DNA of 64,000 bases, taken from NCBI GenBank assembly GCA_050084515.1, contig CM114272.1, positions 28,210,001-28,274,000 of the forward strand, in the 5' to 3' direction. This DNA comes from Blasia pusilla (lineage: Eukaryota > Marchantiophyta > Marchantiopsida > Blasiales). Below are positions 38,725-49,574 of this stretch, in pieces. The position numbers were made by a program, and so were the translations under genes. Within the stretch, counting starts at the first letter, position 1; every line of letters starts with the position of its first letter. The notes under the pieces were generated by a model, which searched no databases, was not told where the DNA came from, and saw only the letters and a list, made by a program, of their open reading frames with translations.

Positions 38725-40484
38725 AAAATCAAGAGTAGTAAAGCAGGCTCACCCGACCTAAGACTCCACTCATGAATCTACATCGGCATATCCAACCACA
38801 TCCATCCTCCGCTATGAGGAAATCCGGACACTAGCACCCTAACTCCTACATACGTCTATGCTAGAGAGAGGCTCCTAAGGCTCAACATGAGAAAGATGAC
38901 TTGGGAAAACCATCGTGCTCACTCTTATACCCTTGGGAAGAGCCAGAAGGCTCTTCCCCCAAAAATAGCCCTACCAACGGTGTCGTGTCGAGAGTCTTTC
39001 TTCGAGTAAGGGCAGACTCTCTAGTTGCGGCAGACGCGGTCGATGCAAGATAAATTCTATGAGAAGATCTCCTTTTTCAATATAAAATTATTATGTATAC
39101 TCTCCATTCTCTCACGACAGGTATCACAAATGGAAGTGCCGAGGCGATCACTTCTTCGTAACATCGGATCCCAAAATTCCTAACTATAAAATCCCTATAA
39201 ACTATTTTACGCTTGTATATGAGGAAGATAGCACAACTAGTATTAAACCCTACTTGAGCAGGCCTATTGACGTCCATGGATTGCTATATAAGGACATAAA
39301 AAGGACAATCCCATATCCTTCCATATGTGACGATAGGAAGGATCATCGGAGTTGGAGATTGAATGACCTGGTTCATGGACGCCTCCCCAAAGTGATAAAC
39401 TAAATTGTGAGTGAACCAGTGCCTATCTACAAAGAGTATCTTGACATGGTATGGATTAAGGAAAGGAAAGTCGGGCACAACTCGTGCTCCACCCCTATCC
39501 ATGCTTGACAGACATTCTCTACTCTCTTCAAGAATGGGTTTTGACGGAGTTATTCTCCCAAGAGGGGTAATCCACTCTCATTGGGGAAGTAACAAGCCAA
39601 AACATTCACTATTTTAGTATGACTAAACTCCTCTAAGGTGACAAACATTTCATCTCCACACACACACCACACTCTAGAAACCTCTCGAAGAATAGACCAT
39701 GATCAAGTTACTCTCCCAAGAGGGGTGATCCACTCTCATTGGAAGAGCAAGAAATCCCAAAGTAATACACTCAAGAGTGACACGAAAGACTCAAGATGTG
39801 GAATAGAAGGTGATGAACCCTTGAAGGTCCCTCCTCTTTATATACTCATAAGAGACCCACAAGAGTACGAAATAGAGCTAATCTTATCTTGTGCCACATG
39901 GCTTCCTCTCAAGGCTTAGCCAATCACATTTTGACACAAGTAGATTTCCTCTTATCTCTTCCAAACTATCCTCTTTTATCCACTTGATATTTTCCAAATT
40001 ACCCCAACTAACCTAGCCACCAACCAAGCCTACTTTTTCTTTTCATTAAAGTACCAACCTCACTACTTTACTTTTATAAAGTCATCTTTTATTTATTACC
40101 TCTTTTCTAAAGTTGGGCCCGCATAAAAGAGGCACCATAAAGAGGTTTAAACATGGGGATTTCTTTTTCCTAAGCTAATTTACTTAATACTAATAAAACT
40201 CTATCTAACACTTAACGAAGAAGGAGTTTACACACTGGCTGATTTTACTATACGACAATGGTATTTGCGTGCACAGGTTACCTGGTGACCGTTGATTCGG
40301 TCAACGGGTCATTTGACGGACAAAAACTAAAATAGGGAAATCGCCATAAATGATGTTCCTGACACAAGAGACCTGTCGCCAACCTCATCCGACATCTTGG
40401 GATGAAGTTACACCCGAGCATCCCGTTGACTCTCGATGCCGTCGACGTGATAGAACTCTACCTACGTTAAAATAAGATGTGACA
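38725..40484 (-). repeat. L2 block of inner copy, split by an insertion
   Basis: Same content as L1, interrupted between 38,980 and 40,257. On the minus strand it starts TGTCACATCTTATTTT right after S1 and ends CTTGATTTT right before S2. Confidence 0.88.
38981..40256. mobile_element. 1,276-bp solo-LTR-like insertion in L2
   Basis: It interrupts L2 exactly; the flanks AACGG (38,976-38,980) and AATGG (40,257-40,261) look like a 5-bp duplication with one change. Ends are TGTCGTGTCGAG and CTATACGAC, partly inverted (TGTCG / CGACA). No coding sequence. It holds a 36-bp direct repeat (39,549-39,584 and 39,707-39,742, CTCCCAAGAGGGG). Size, ends and duplication suggest a solo LTR or small LTR element. 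Confidence 0.6.
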
Positions 40485-40627
40485 GCTATCGTGCGCATAC
40501 ACATCGCTACACAATCCATATTGCTGGTCACATCTATATACCACACAATACGGATCTTCCCCAACATACTGGTAGATCCACACATAAACAAAATATACTC
40601 ACGCATATACAAAGGGATCCCACAACC
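40485..40627 (-). repeat. S1 block of inner copy
   Basis: Near-identical to S2 at 38,586-38,724 (shared TATACTCACGCATATACAAA on the plus strand). On the minus strand the polypurine tract AGCTAGGGGGGCGG (40,628-40,641) comes directly before it. Confidence 0.85.
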
Positions 40628-41002
40628 GCCCCCCTAGCTAGTGGGTCCTCCCAACTCCAGATAGCACACACATATGTATCCAACAAGATCTACTATCCTA
40701 TGCATATCTAGCACCATCGATGCCGCCATCCCCGCAAGACTACAACACTGCAGCAACTTGCCGTGTTGATCCTTCTAAAGAGATCTAACACTCTCGTAGC
40801 ATGCATGCTCCAAACATGGATACGGCTCCACGCCTGCCTCACGAGCTCATCTGCACTCCACGCATCTCAACGCTCATTCCCAACAACAATAACGAAGCTC
40901 CGCACCATGGGAAGAGACACCTATCTTGGGATGTCTCTCCATGGGAGTGTCCACTACGGGAATGTCCTCCACATGTTTGCTCCTCTCCCCGAACCCTCCT
41001 AA

Positions 41003-41356
41003 TCAACTAACACCACCTGTCAATGCTGCCAACGTGGTCACCGTATCCTCACGTGGTCGACCATCACTACTCCTTGCAGAAAACATTGGTAGATGGCTCA
41101 CCCATCCATTGCCTGATCGCCATCCTAGCCGATAAGAAATCGTCTCCTCCCAAAAATCCAGAATGAAACCAAGGGGATACAACACCGTACTCCCTACCAA
41201 CATATCATATGACTCTTTCGGTATCGTAATCGCCCGAGTGCGCGCCATCGCACTATCCGACTCATGCTCTGGTTGGAGTCTAACCACCAACTCCTGTCGA
41301 GTCATGTACTGTGTGGGTGATATGCCCCCAATAGAGGTCTGTATCTGAAACAACAT
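41003..41356 (-). pseudogene. Gypsy protease region, inner copy
   Basis: It matches the region just after the retropepsin active site in the long copy: ITRQE/MTRQELVVRL, then ESYDMLVGSTVLYPLGF versus ESYDVLVGRAILYPMGF. The active-site part itself lies at about 41,360-41,450 in another frame. The shared ESYD.LVG..LYP.GF element looks like the C-terminal half of a retropepsin domain. Confidence 0.75.
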
Positions 41357-41568
41357 TCAATGTCGCCTTTTCGTAAACCCAATGCCAAACACGCCGCCTT
41401 CTCTAACATCAAGGGCTACGCTCCTGAATCAAGTAGGACGTGCTACGGGTGATACACCGTACCTATGGGACTAACCAAGCAAAACACTCTTGCTCGGTTA
41501 TCCAACAACACCACACCTGGTGTGATCATGGCTCGCTCTATGGCCGGTCGAGCTCGCATATCTACTAA

Positions 41569-42135
41569 CTATGCTGCCGCATGCCATGACTCAGTGGGAA
41601 ATGTCCCGAGCACGTGCTCTGAGGGCAAGTCCACCACCTCCTCAACTACCTTCAAGCAAGAGGCAATCGCCTCTCCATGCTCACACGACGTGGGGGCCAG
41701 CCAGAACACCTCCCCTGGTCCAACTCCCAACGTCGCCAACTCCATGGCGGAAAACAACGGAGTTTGGATCACTCTAGTGGCCACCTCCAACAACATGGTT
41801 GACACTAGCTCCTCCCGAGCCGGCATAGGAGTCGTCTCACCAATTCCTCGTGAAGTCGACGCCGTTGTCCCATCCGTAGGTACTACTGGTCGTCGAGGCA
41901 CCACCGACGGTGTATGAAGTGCCTCCGACAACGTGAACAATTTGGGAACCCTTGCATGCCACATATTGGTCCCCTCCCATGGGTCAATCTCAACCCCACC
42001 TCTTGATGGCTCGGTTACTCTCGTAGCACCCGGAGTCACCACCGCAGTAGCCTTAACCTGAGCCGTACTACACATAAATCCCATCCCCGCAGAATCCTCA
42101 CTAGAATCATGGTAAGATGTGGAGGCTGGCGCCAC
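41569..42135 (-). pseudogene. Linker between gag and protease, inner copy
   Basis: Homologous to 52,155-52,559 in the long copy: LGVGPGEVFWLAPT matches LGGTPAEVFRLATT and SWHAAA matches SWQAAA. No known domain; a family-specific spacer between nucleocapsid and protease. Confidence 0.6.
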
Positions 42136-42379
42136 ACTAGCTACTCTGAGCTTGGGGCCTGCGTGTAGCTACATCATTGTCATGGCAACAATCCTCTACT
42201 CCAACTCATTGATGCATGTAAGGAGGGTTGCATCCGGTGCACGTCCTCCATTTCCTATGATTGGTGATGGCACTCTACCACCACAATCATCCACCACTCA
42301 ATCTCCACCAACTCTCTTGCCCCTAAGTCCTCTTCCTACCTCTGGATGTACCTCCTAGTGAAGATCATAACACCTATCC

Positions 42380-43508
42380 CTGGTGTGACCATATTGGTGT
42401 CATTGATCACACTACAACTATAGTGGGGCCATCCTCTATGGCTCGTGAGCAATTGGAGGCGCTCGTGGCCCTCTCCCATGTTGTGGGCAGTCTCTCTACC
42501 TATGTGATCCACCACACATCCAACAAGCCAACCCTGGTCCGTGTTGGAAAACATATGTCGGTACGGGCCCTTGCCTTATTGGCTCACAATACTCGCCCTG
42601 CTCTCTTGGCCCACCGGCCCGCTCCCGTGCTCGCTCCCGTGGTACTGGTGCATGTTGGGGCACCTGTGGGTCTACTCCTAATCGTTGACCCGTCGAATCC
42701 CGCGAAATTCCCATGGTCACCACCTGCTCCTCACTCATGTTGAGCTACACCCGCTCAGACAAATGGAAGACCACCTTCAATGTGGGCTTCGCCGTGTGAA
42801 GCAATATTGCATCCCGAACTCTCCTCCGTAGCTCCTCATCCAGCACCCCGTACCAATACTGCACCGATTGCGCCTCAGTCATCCCATATGTGGCAACGAT
42901 CAATCGTCGCATGTTCGTGAACGCCTCCCATAGACTCTCACCCAATCTTTGCTGAAAATCCTATAGACTCTTCAACTTGTCGGTCCGTACGTCCTGGTAG
43001 CTCCTTCCCAAGTGTCAAAAGAACTCCATTGTAGGGCTGAAACTCGATGGTCCTCTACCACGAGAGGTCTTCGCCATCTCACCACTCTTACTGCCATCCT
43101 CTCCATCTAGGCTGATGACGTAGGTCTCTCCGCTCTCACTATCCTATCATACGCCTTACGGCCACTAGTGGACACATACCCTGGAGCCCTATACACTCTC
43201 CAAGCATCAATCTCTATTGAGTATAGAGATCAAAACTCCATGTAATCATCCATCCGCGGACCCTCCAAGTGCTGGAACAACCCCTTCCATGCCATAAAAG
43301 GGTTGAACTGCGTAGGGGTCCATATCTCTCGGAAGTCGCACCATGTGTCAAACTTCTGGATGATATCGTCAAAATCTATGGTGCCTACCGCACCAAAGAA
43401 ACGACGCATGCCCCGGTGGCCCATGTCGCCCATCTCTCTCCACGTATCACTGTCCCCGTCCAAGATCTCGTCACCGGACTCGTTGTCTTGTGATGACGAT
43501 CCAGCCAC
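42380..43508 (-). pseudogene. Gypsy gag (capsid and nucleocapsid), inner copy
   Basis: The capsid-like part (43,508-43,230) reads RRFFGAVGTIDFDD and FNPFMAWKGLFQHLEG, and 42,945-42,745 reads SLWEAFTNMRRLIVATYGMTEAQ, both matching the long copy's gag. Downstream (about 42,510) is a zinc-knuckle-like motif ACWMCGGSHR then RDC, spacing C-x2-C-x3-H-x4-C, with a stop in it. The capsid match includes the retrotransposon-gag-like Tyr/Leu helix region. Gag would package the element's RNA. Confidence 0.8.
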
Positions 43509-43519
43509 GGATGGGAGTC

Positions 43520-46401
43520 AAGGTGGTTCCTCACTCAAAACCCCTTGATACCTCACACCACTCCGTGTCACTCTACTACCACTACTCGTACTTACCAAGA
43601 GTCTCCCACACTCCTCACTAGCACACCTACGCTAATGCCAATCCCGTGATGATACACTTGGCCTCATGCACACTCAATACTCAAGCTCACCATGAGCCTC
43701 CGACTAACTCACCTAAACTACAGACCCTCTCGGGTCATACACTCGATCCCTACTTGGCAATTGCCGTATATCCACCAACATGCTACACATGAAAGGAGTC
43801 TACACTCGTCATCATCGCTACACCCATCTACCACCCGCAACTACCTGATACCCAACACTCTCAATGACACGAAACAAGTGCGGGAAAAGGGACTTGAATG
43901 AGTAACCTAAATACGCCCTCCAACCTACGGCACAATCAACATTCACTCCTCCATGTGGTGCGACAACCTCCGCAACATGACACTCTCCTCGAACACACGT
44001 CAAACCTCCCGCCAGCAGATGCAAGCTACCCGTCAACATCACCACGTGCATCTCCACCTCTCGCACTCCACCGCAACTCTTGGCACAAATCACTCATCTC
44101 GACACACGTCGCCAAAGTACTAGCAAGTCAAACTCCATCAACGACTTTCAAGCTAGCGAATCCCTCCGTGAATCACACTCCCCGCTCTAAACCACCAGAT
44201 GCCCAAAATCTCTCCTACTACGTAACCCAAACTACATATCTACCCCAACCACGTGTGACTCTGCCACATCATCTCCCTACCACATTGGTCCTAACTGCAT
44301 TCATCCAACTTACTACGTCGGCCCTCAACCTCATAAGCCCGCCCTTACTCCGTCTATGGCCTTTGCGGAAGCCCGGTTTGATGCCCCGGCTACGTCCTCT
44401 CTCTTACTCCCCGACATTTCTCCACCTGCCAAATTTCCCATCTCCCGACCCCGCCTTCTCTTCACGGACCTAGCTAGTACTCCCTTTCTCATTCGCGATT
44501 TTGTTGCGACCCTAACTTCCCTTCTCCTTTAATGCCGGCTCATTGCCCTATGCGGCTAGCCCTGGTTCCGAAGCCCTAGTTCCCTCTCCACATAAGTTGG
44601 GACGGTCCCGTCCTCTCTCCCGACGTCTTTACGTGGGTGCGCCGTCCTATGGGGCGGACCCCCGTCACCCCACTTCTGAACCCTGACTGCTCGCTCCTAG
44701 CTCCCGGCTCTTCTCTTCCACTGCATTAATTCCTCCTTGTGACCTCTTCCTCCTTGTGACTTGCTGCGCCCTTCTTGTCTCCTTCCAACCCACTCCTTCC
44801 TTCCCGCGTCCTAGGGCACACTGCCCTATGCGCGACCCCAGCTATCCCTCTCCCTCCCAACCCGGCTCATGGCTCGCAGTTCCCTTGTGCGTCCTCAACT
44901 CCACCTCCCGGCTATCTTACTTGCCAATTACATCTCCCCGTATGTTGGGACAATGTGCGTCCCTATGCGACACGAACCGCTCCCCCAAGTCGGCCAGATT
45001 GCGACGATGTAGGAGACTTGGGCGAGCCAGGGAGTACTTGCGAGCGGTTCGTGCGTTCCGCCCCATGGATATGGCTCTTCCTTCCACTGTTACCATCGAC
45101 GCCCTCGGGAGGTTACACCCTCGTTCAGTGGTTGACATTCCATAAGCTACTTGAGGGTCACGAATCCTCGTGAGATCGTCGACATGAAGAAGATTCTCGG
45201 TAAGAGCCGCCGCCACAAAACTCGATACAAAGTCATGGCTCCCGAGTGGGACTCCCAAGACGCGAAGCCCTCCTGCAGGTGTCAAAAACCGTCGGGAAAA
45301 TGAATATCCGCTGAAAGCCTAATGAAGACCAAGGAATGTGTGTGGCTACAGAATAAGGACATAGAGAAAAAAAAGAGGGGTGGTGTGAAATAACAACAAA
45401 ACGAGACAACAAAGAGGACCCTAATACCTACATGAGAAACCCTAAAATAACAAAAATCTACAAAACAAAATAAAATGAAAAATACTTCACTAGAAGATTG
45501 ACTCTACGAATCAAAACGTAGAGGAAGTCGGTATCTTCGTTTTGATATAACATACGACCCCCCTCCATCCTCCATCCCACCATCAGTCTCCTTCCCATCC
45601 CCGCCGCCATCCCGTGGAGCTCCGCCGCGCCCTCCTGTAGAGCTCCGCCGCCCAATGAAATGGAAGGCAACCTTTTTGTCGTCGGGCAAGGAGTCAAAAG
45701 CGGAATATATGCAAGAGGGATCTTAAAGATGATCCAATCGAATGACAGGGACAATTTGGCTAACGGTGGCTAGTTATGATGGTAGTGAGGAAATTAAGAT
45801 AAGAATGCAAGAGAGGCCACTCACTAGCTTTGCGTGGTCATGGCTTCTCACGGCCTCCTCTCGTTGCGTCTCTTCCTCATATTTCTTCGGAGTTTCTTAG
45901 CTCCGGCATGCCCAACTTCCATTTTTTGACGCACACTCCTCCGTCTGCTCTAATTCCGGTAGACCACACACATCCTTCTACGTGTCTGCTTCTACCATCA
46001 CCTGCTAAAGTTTTGTCAGGTCTATGTGGATCCTATCCACGGCCAAAGTGACCTAAACGGGGGCCCGCACCATAGCCTAGCCACCTTTACTTAACAACCC
46101 CCAAATGCTTGCAAGGAAAATCTTTCTTCTCCTTCCCGATACTCATCGCTCATCGCTCACCGATCAACGACACACTCATGAACACCCGCCGCCACAACCT
46201 GCGCTACACCCTGCTGCTGTTCCCCATCAACCCACACCAGTGAAGTCTGAGAAAAATGGACAACGCTTCCGCGCACGGCCTTGTGAACATAAAAATGACA
46301 CACAAACGTCAACCAACGTCTCCAAGGGCTCCCCAACCGAGGTAACTTGCTTGCCTACCTGCAAATAGCAAATTCTCTACCCCCTCGCATCTTTCTCATG
46401 T
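43520..46401 (-). other. Long non-coding leader of inner copy
   Basis: About 2.9 kb between L1 and gag. Its gag-proximal end (43.52-44.2 kb) matches 33.7-34.65 kb and its L-proximal end (about 46.15-46.4 kb) matches 28.3-28.5 kb; parts also match the long copy's leader (GCGGAAGCGTTG). The C-rich open frames here on the plus strand (43.9-45.2 kb) run against the element and look spurious. Confidence 0.6.
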
Positions 46402-46880
46402 AAAATCAAGAGTAGTAAAAACAGCTCACCCGACCTAAAACTCCACTCATGAATCTACATAGGCATATCCAACCACATCCATCCTCCGCTATGAGGGAAT
46501 CCGGACGCTAGCACCCTAACTCCTACATATGTCTATGCTAGAGAGGGGCTCCTAAGGCTCAACAGAGAAAGATGGCTTGGGAAAGCCATCTTCCTCACTC
46601 TTATACCCTTGGGAAGATCCAAAAGGCTCTTCCCCCAAAAATAGTCCTACCAACGGTATCTTGAGTGCAAAGGTTATCTAGTGACTGTTGACTCGGTCAA
46701 CGGATCACTTGACGGACAAAAACTAAAATAGGGAAATCACCATAAACGACGTTCCCGACACAAGAAACCTGTCGCCAACCTCATCCGACATCTGGAGACG
46801 AAGTTACACCCAAGCAGCCCGTTGACTCTCTATGCCGTCGACGCGATAGAACTCTACCTACGCCGAAATAAGATGTGACA
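46402..46880 (-). repeat. L1 block (5' terminal repeat) of inner copy
   Basis: It aligns with L2 of the same element (38,725-38,980 joined to 40,262-40,484) at high identity and with 27,839-28,310. It is not followed by an S block; the leader (CATGAGAAAGATGC on the minus strand) follows directly. Confidence 0.88.
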
Positions 46881-47515
46881 AGTTGCATGGAGTGCAGACG
46901 AGCTCGTGAGATAGAGGTGGAGCCATGTTTGTGTCTTGGAGCAAATAGAGTCAAGTGACGGTCGTGCTTTTGGGATGGAGACTTGATATCTTCAGGTACC
47001 ATACGTATTGTGTGGAAGGGTTTGGAGTAGGATACAAGAGTGTTAGATCTCTTCGGAGGGATCAACAGGGCGGGTAACTACAGTGTTGCAATGTTGTGGA
47101 GATGACAACACTGATGGTGCTAAATGTCTATAGGATAGTAGATCATGTTGAGTAGATATGTATGTGCTATGTAGAGTTAGGGGGACCCAACTACCAACTA
47201 GTTGGGCAGTTATGGGGTTTCGGTGTAGATGCGTGAGTGTACGTCATTATGCGCATGACACATGTTACATCTTAGTTAGATGTAGGTAGAGTTCTATCGC
47301 GTCAATAATATAGAAGGCCAACGGGTTGTTAGAGTGTAACTTCTTCTTGAGAAGTTGGATGAGGTTGGAGATAGGTCTATTGCATCGTGAATGTTATTTC
47401 TTGCGATTTCCCTATTTTGGTCTCAGTCAATCAGGTGACCCGTTGACCGAGTCAATGGTCACACGGTAACCTCTACATGCAGGTTATCATTGGGATGGCT
47501 ATTTTTTGGGCTCTT
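46881..47515 (+). mobile_element. Right part of the plus-strand non-autonomous Gypsy copy
   Basis: Continues the copy interrupted at 38,585. It reads the post-protease linker, GTTAGATCTCTTCGGAGGGA (methyltransferase motif I remnant, about 47,045), then the same deletion junction as the inner copy, the tail, a decayed S1 ending GCGCATGAC (47,259), and L2 from TGTTACATC (47,263) until homology stops at about 47,515. Confidence 0.8.
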
Positions 47516-49051
47516 GAATTGGTAAGTAGTGTCCATTCTCTTTTGAATTGGTAAGTAGTGGATAACATGTGTCATTTTTATCACTAAAACATAAAGTAAG
47601 TTGCAATAGTATACCAACGTTGAAGGTATCTACATTTAGCAATTTAAATCCAAGATTACTTGCCGCATCTCTTTAATGTCACATGACCATGATTTATGTA
47701 TTAGTCCAATTTATATACATTATTTTGGGCTCCACAAAGACTCAATTTATTTAAAATTCCATGGTTATGCCCCATCTATATCTTATATATTCTAATGGGC
47801 GACCCCATCTGTACAAGAAGACAAAATAGTAGGATAATAAAAAAAATCACAACATGTTTCAATTTTTTTCCTTGAGTCACTACCCATCTAATGTGACATT
47901 AGATGGGCAGAATGGATGAATTTGGGTGGAAGAGGAAAATTATTTATTTTAATTAACTAATAGTAGAATGGATGATCTTGTAATAACGAAAAATAGGATA
48001 ATTAGAAAAAATAGCAAAACAAATAAAATTTTGTCCCTTAATTCGCATCAAATATGAATTAAGGGACAAAATTTTAATGGAGAGGGAATAGATATTGTTG
48101 GAATTTTACGGAAGGGTGGGATTATTTAGGGGAGTGGGATATCATTGAAATTTTAGTTGAGGAGTGGAACTACTTAGAAGAGGGGAATATTATTACTCTT
48201 CTAAGATTTAAGAAAATAGAAATCATATTTAAACTTTGAAATGAAAAATATGATCATTTTAAAAATAATATTGTCAATTCAAATTTCATATTTTGGGAAA
48301 GGAAAATGAATTTTAATGGAAAAGGGAAATTAATTCATTAATTAAGATTATATTATAATTTAATTCGTGGATGTTATTTTGGTAGGAAGAGTGGAAGGGG
48401 AAGAGTAGGTTTTGTTAAAACTTTATGGAGAAGTTAAACTATTGAGGAGAGTTGGATATTATTTTAAAAATGAAAATTATACTTGAATTTTGAGATGAAA
48501 AAATATTTCTGTATTAGAAGAAAAAACATTTTTGTGCTCAAGCACACTACCTAGTATGTATAGCTTATACACAACATGAAATGTAAAAGTCAAATCATCT
48601 ATGATTCTCCCCACATTCATTATTTATCTATATTATTATAGGCTCTCATCAACAAACATCTCTCTGCTTGGCCTCTACTTATGACACCTGTCCTATCTAA
48701 AAGTTTAGTTTCTTCTAACTAAGGTGGAAAAAATTGAAAGGTGAAAATCAAAGATATAAGAGGGCTCTTCTTTCACCGTTGCGGAGCACGGGTGCCACCT
48801 AATAATCTATGATTGGCCTTTAGTGCATCCTTCACCGCCTCCATGAGGATGATCAACTGGATTTGTAGCAACACCCTAAACAACGAGGCGTCTGCTTAAC
48901 TCATGCACCACTCACATGGGCACCACATCTAGGCCCACACACTCTCTATCAACCCTAATGCACACTAGTTAGTGCTTGTGCAATGCACGGATGAATAATT
49001 TTGAGTTATCCATCCTCATAATATAATTAGGTTTAGAAAGGGGTTCAACTT
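47516..49051. other. AT-rich DNA with hairpins and Helitron-like ends, no gene
   Basis: No coding sequence. Two perfect hairpins (47,883-47,907 and 48,025-48,075) and Helitron-like strings: TCTATATTATTATAGG at 48,626 (plus), and on the minus strand a 3'-end-like stem GTGCATTGCAC followed by CTAG at 48,965-48,995. Confidence 0.5.
48025..48075. repeat. Perfect 20-bp hairpin
   Basis: Arms 48,025-48,044 and 48,056-48,075 (AAAATTTTGTCCCTTAATTC and its complement) enclose an 11-nt loop. A shorter perfect 12-bp inverted repeat (CCCATCTAATGT) lies at 47,883-47,907. Confidence 0.85.
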
Positions 49052-49056
49052 GCTAA

Positions 49057-49574
49057 TGTAACATCTTTTATGATAGATCAGTGATATCTAGTAGAGCACC
49101 TTCGTGAGTAGTGGAGGACATGCTCATTAGGTTGAGAATGACCTCTTGAGGCCCTAGGAAACCTGAGAGAGCAGGTTTCCCCTTCGTTTCGGCTCATTTG
49201 GAGCCATATTGAGGAACTTACTATTTTAGGTAAGCACCATTTTGAGCATATGATCGACTTTATATTTTTGGTAAGTGTCCGTTGACCTCCTACATGAGGT
49301 CAAGAGCCAAGGAGGTGACTTGGGAGCATAGGTTAATATGGAAAGAGCTTGGGAGAGGGGAGGGGTATACCTCAAGGAGAGAGAGCTTCAGAGCTCATTC
49401 TCTCTTTGTTGAACCTCTTCGCATGAGGCGGCGGAGCTATGGTCCTGCTTGTCTTGTGTGTGTAACCCAAGCCTCTTATTAGGAGACTGGGTTTGGTTTG
49501 ACATTGAGAGAGATATGTGAGAGTGCATACATGTGAGAACTATGGTGTTGTGAGAGAGATTGGATCTTATTTTA
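49057..49574 (+). repeat. L1 block of the long Gypsy (5' terminal repeat)
   Basis: 518 bp starting TGTAACATCTTTTATG and ending GATCTTATTTTA, highly similar to 57,941-58,449. It is followed directly by leader sequence, not by an S block. It should contain the promoter. Confidence 0.92.

Larger units (their letters stand above)
38586..46880 (-). mobile_element. Inner non-autonomous Gypsy copy (gag-PR, no RT/INT) nested in a relative
   Basis: A minus-strand member of the same family inserted into the plus-strand copy with a 5-bp duplication AGTTG. From its 5' end: L1 (46,880-46,402), long leader, gag, protease, a motif-I remnant of the methyltransferase, then a deletion, tail, polypurine tract, S1 (40,627-40,485), L2 (40,484-40,262 plus 38,980-38,725) and S2 (38,724-38,586). 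L2 is split by a 1.28-kb insertion. Termini are TGTCACATC and GCGCACGAC. RT, RNase H, integrase and PHD are absent, so it must have been mobilised by proteins supplied elsewhere. Confidence 0.88.

Noticed and set aside
43898-45285. Pro/Ser/Leu-rich open frames on the plus strand
   Set aside because: They run antisense to the leader of the inner Gypsy copy, lack domains and follow the C-rich composition of that leader.
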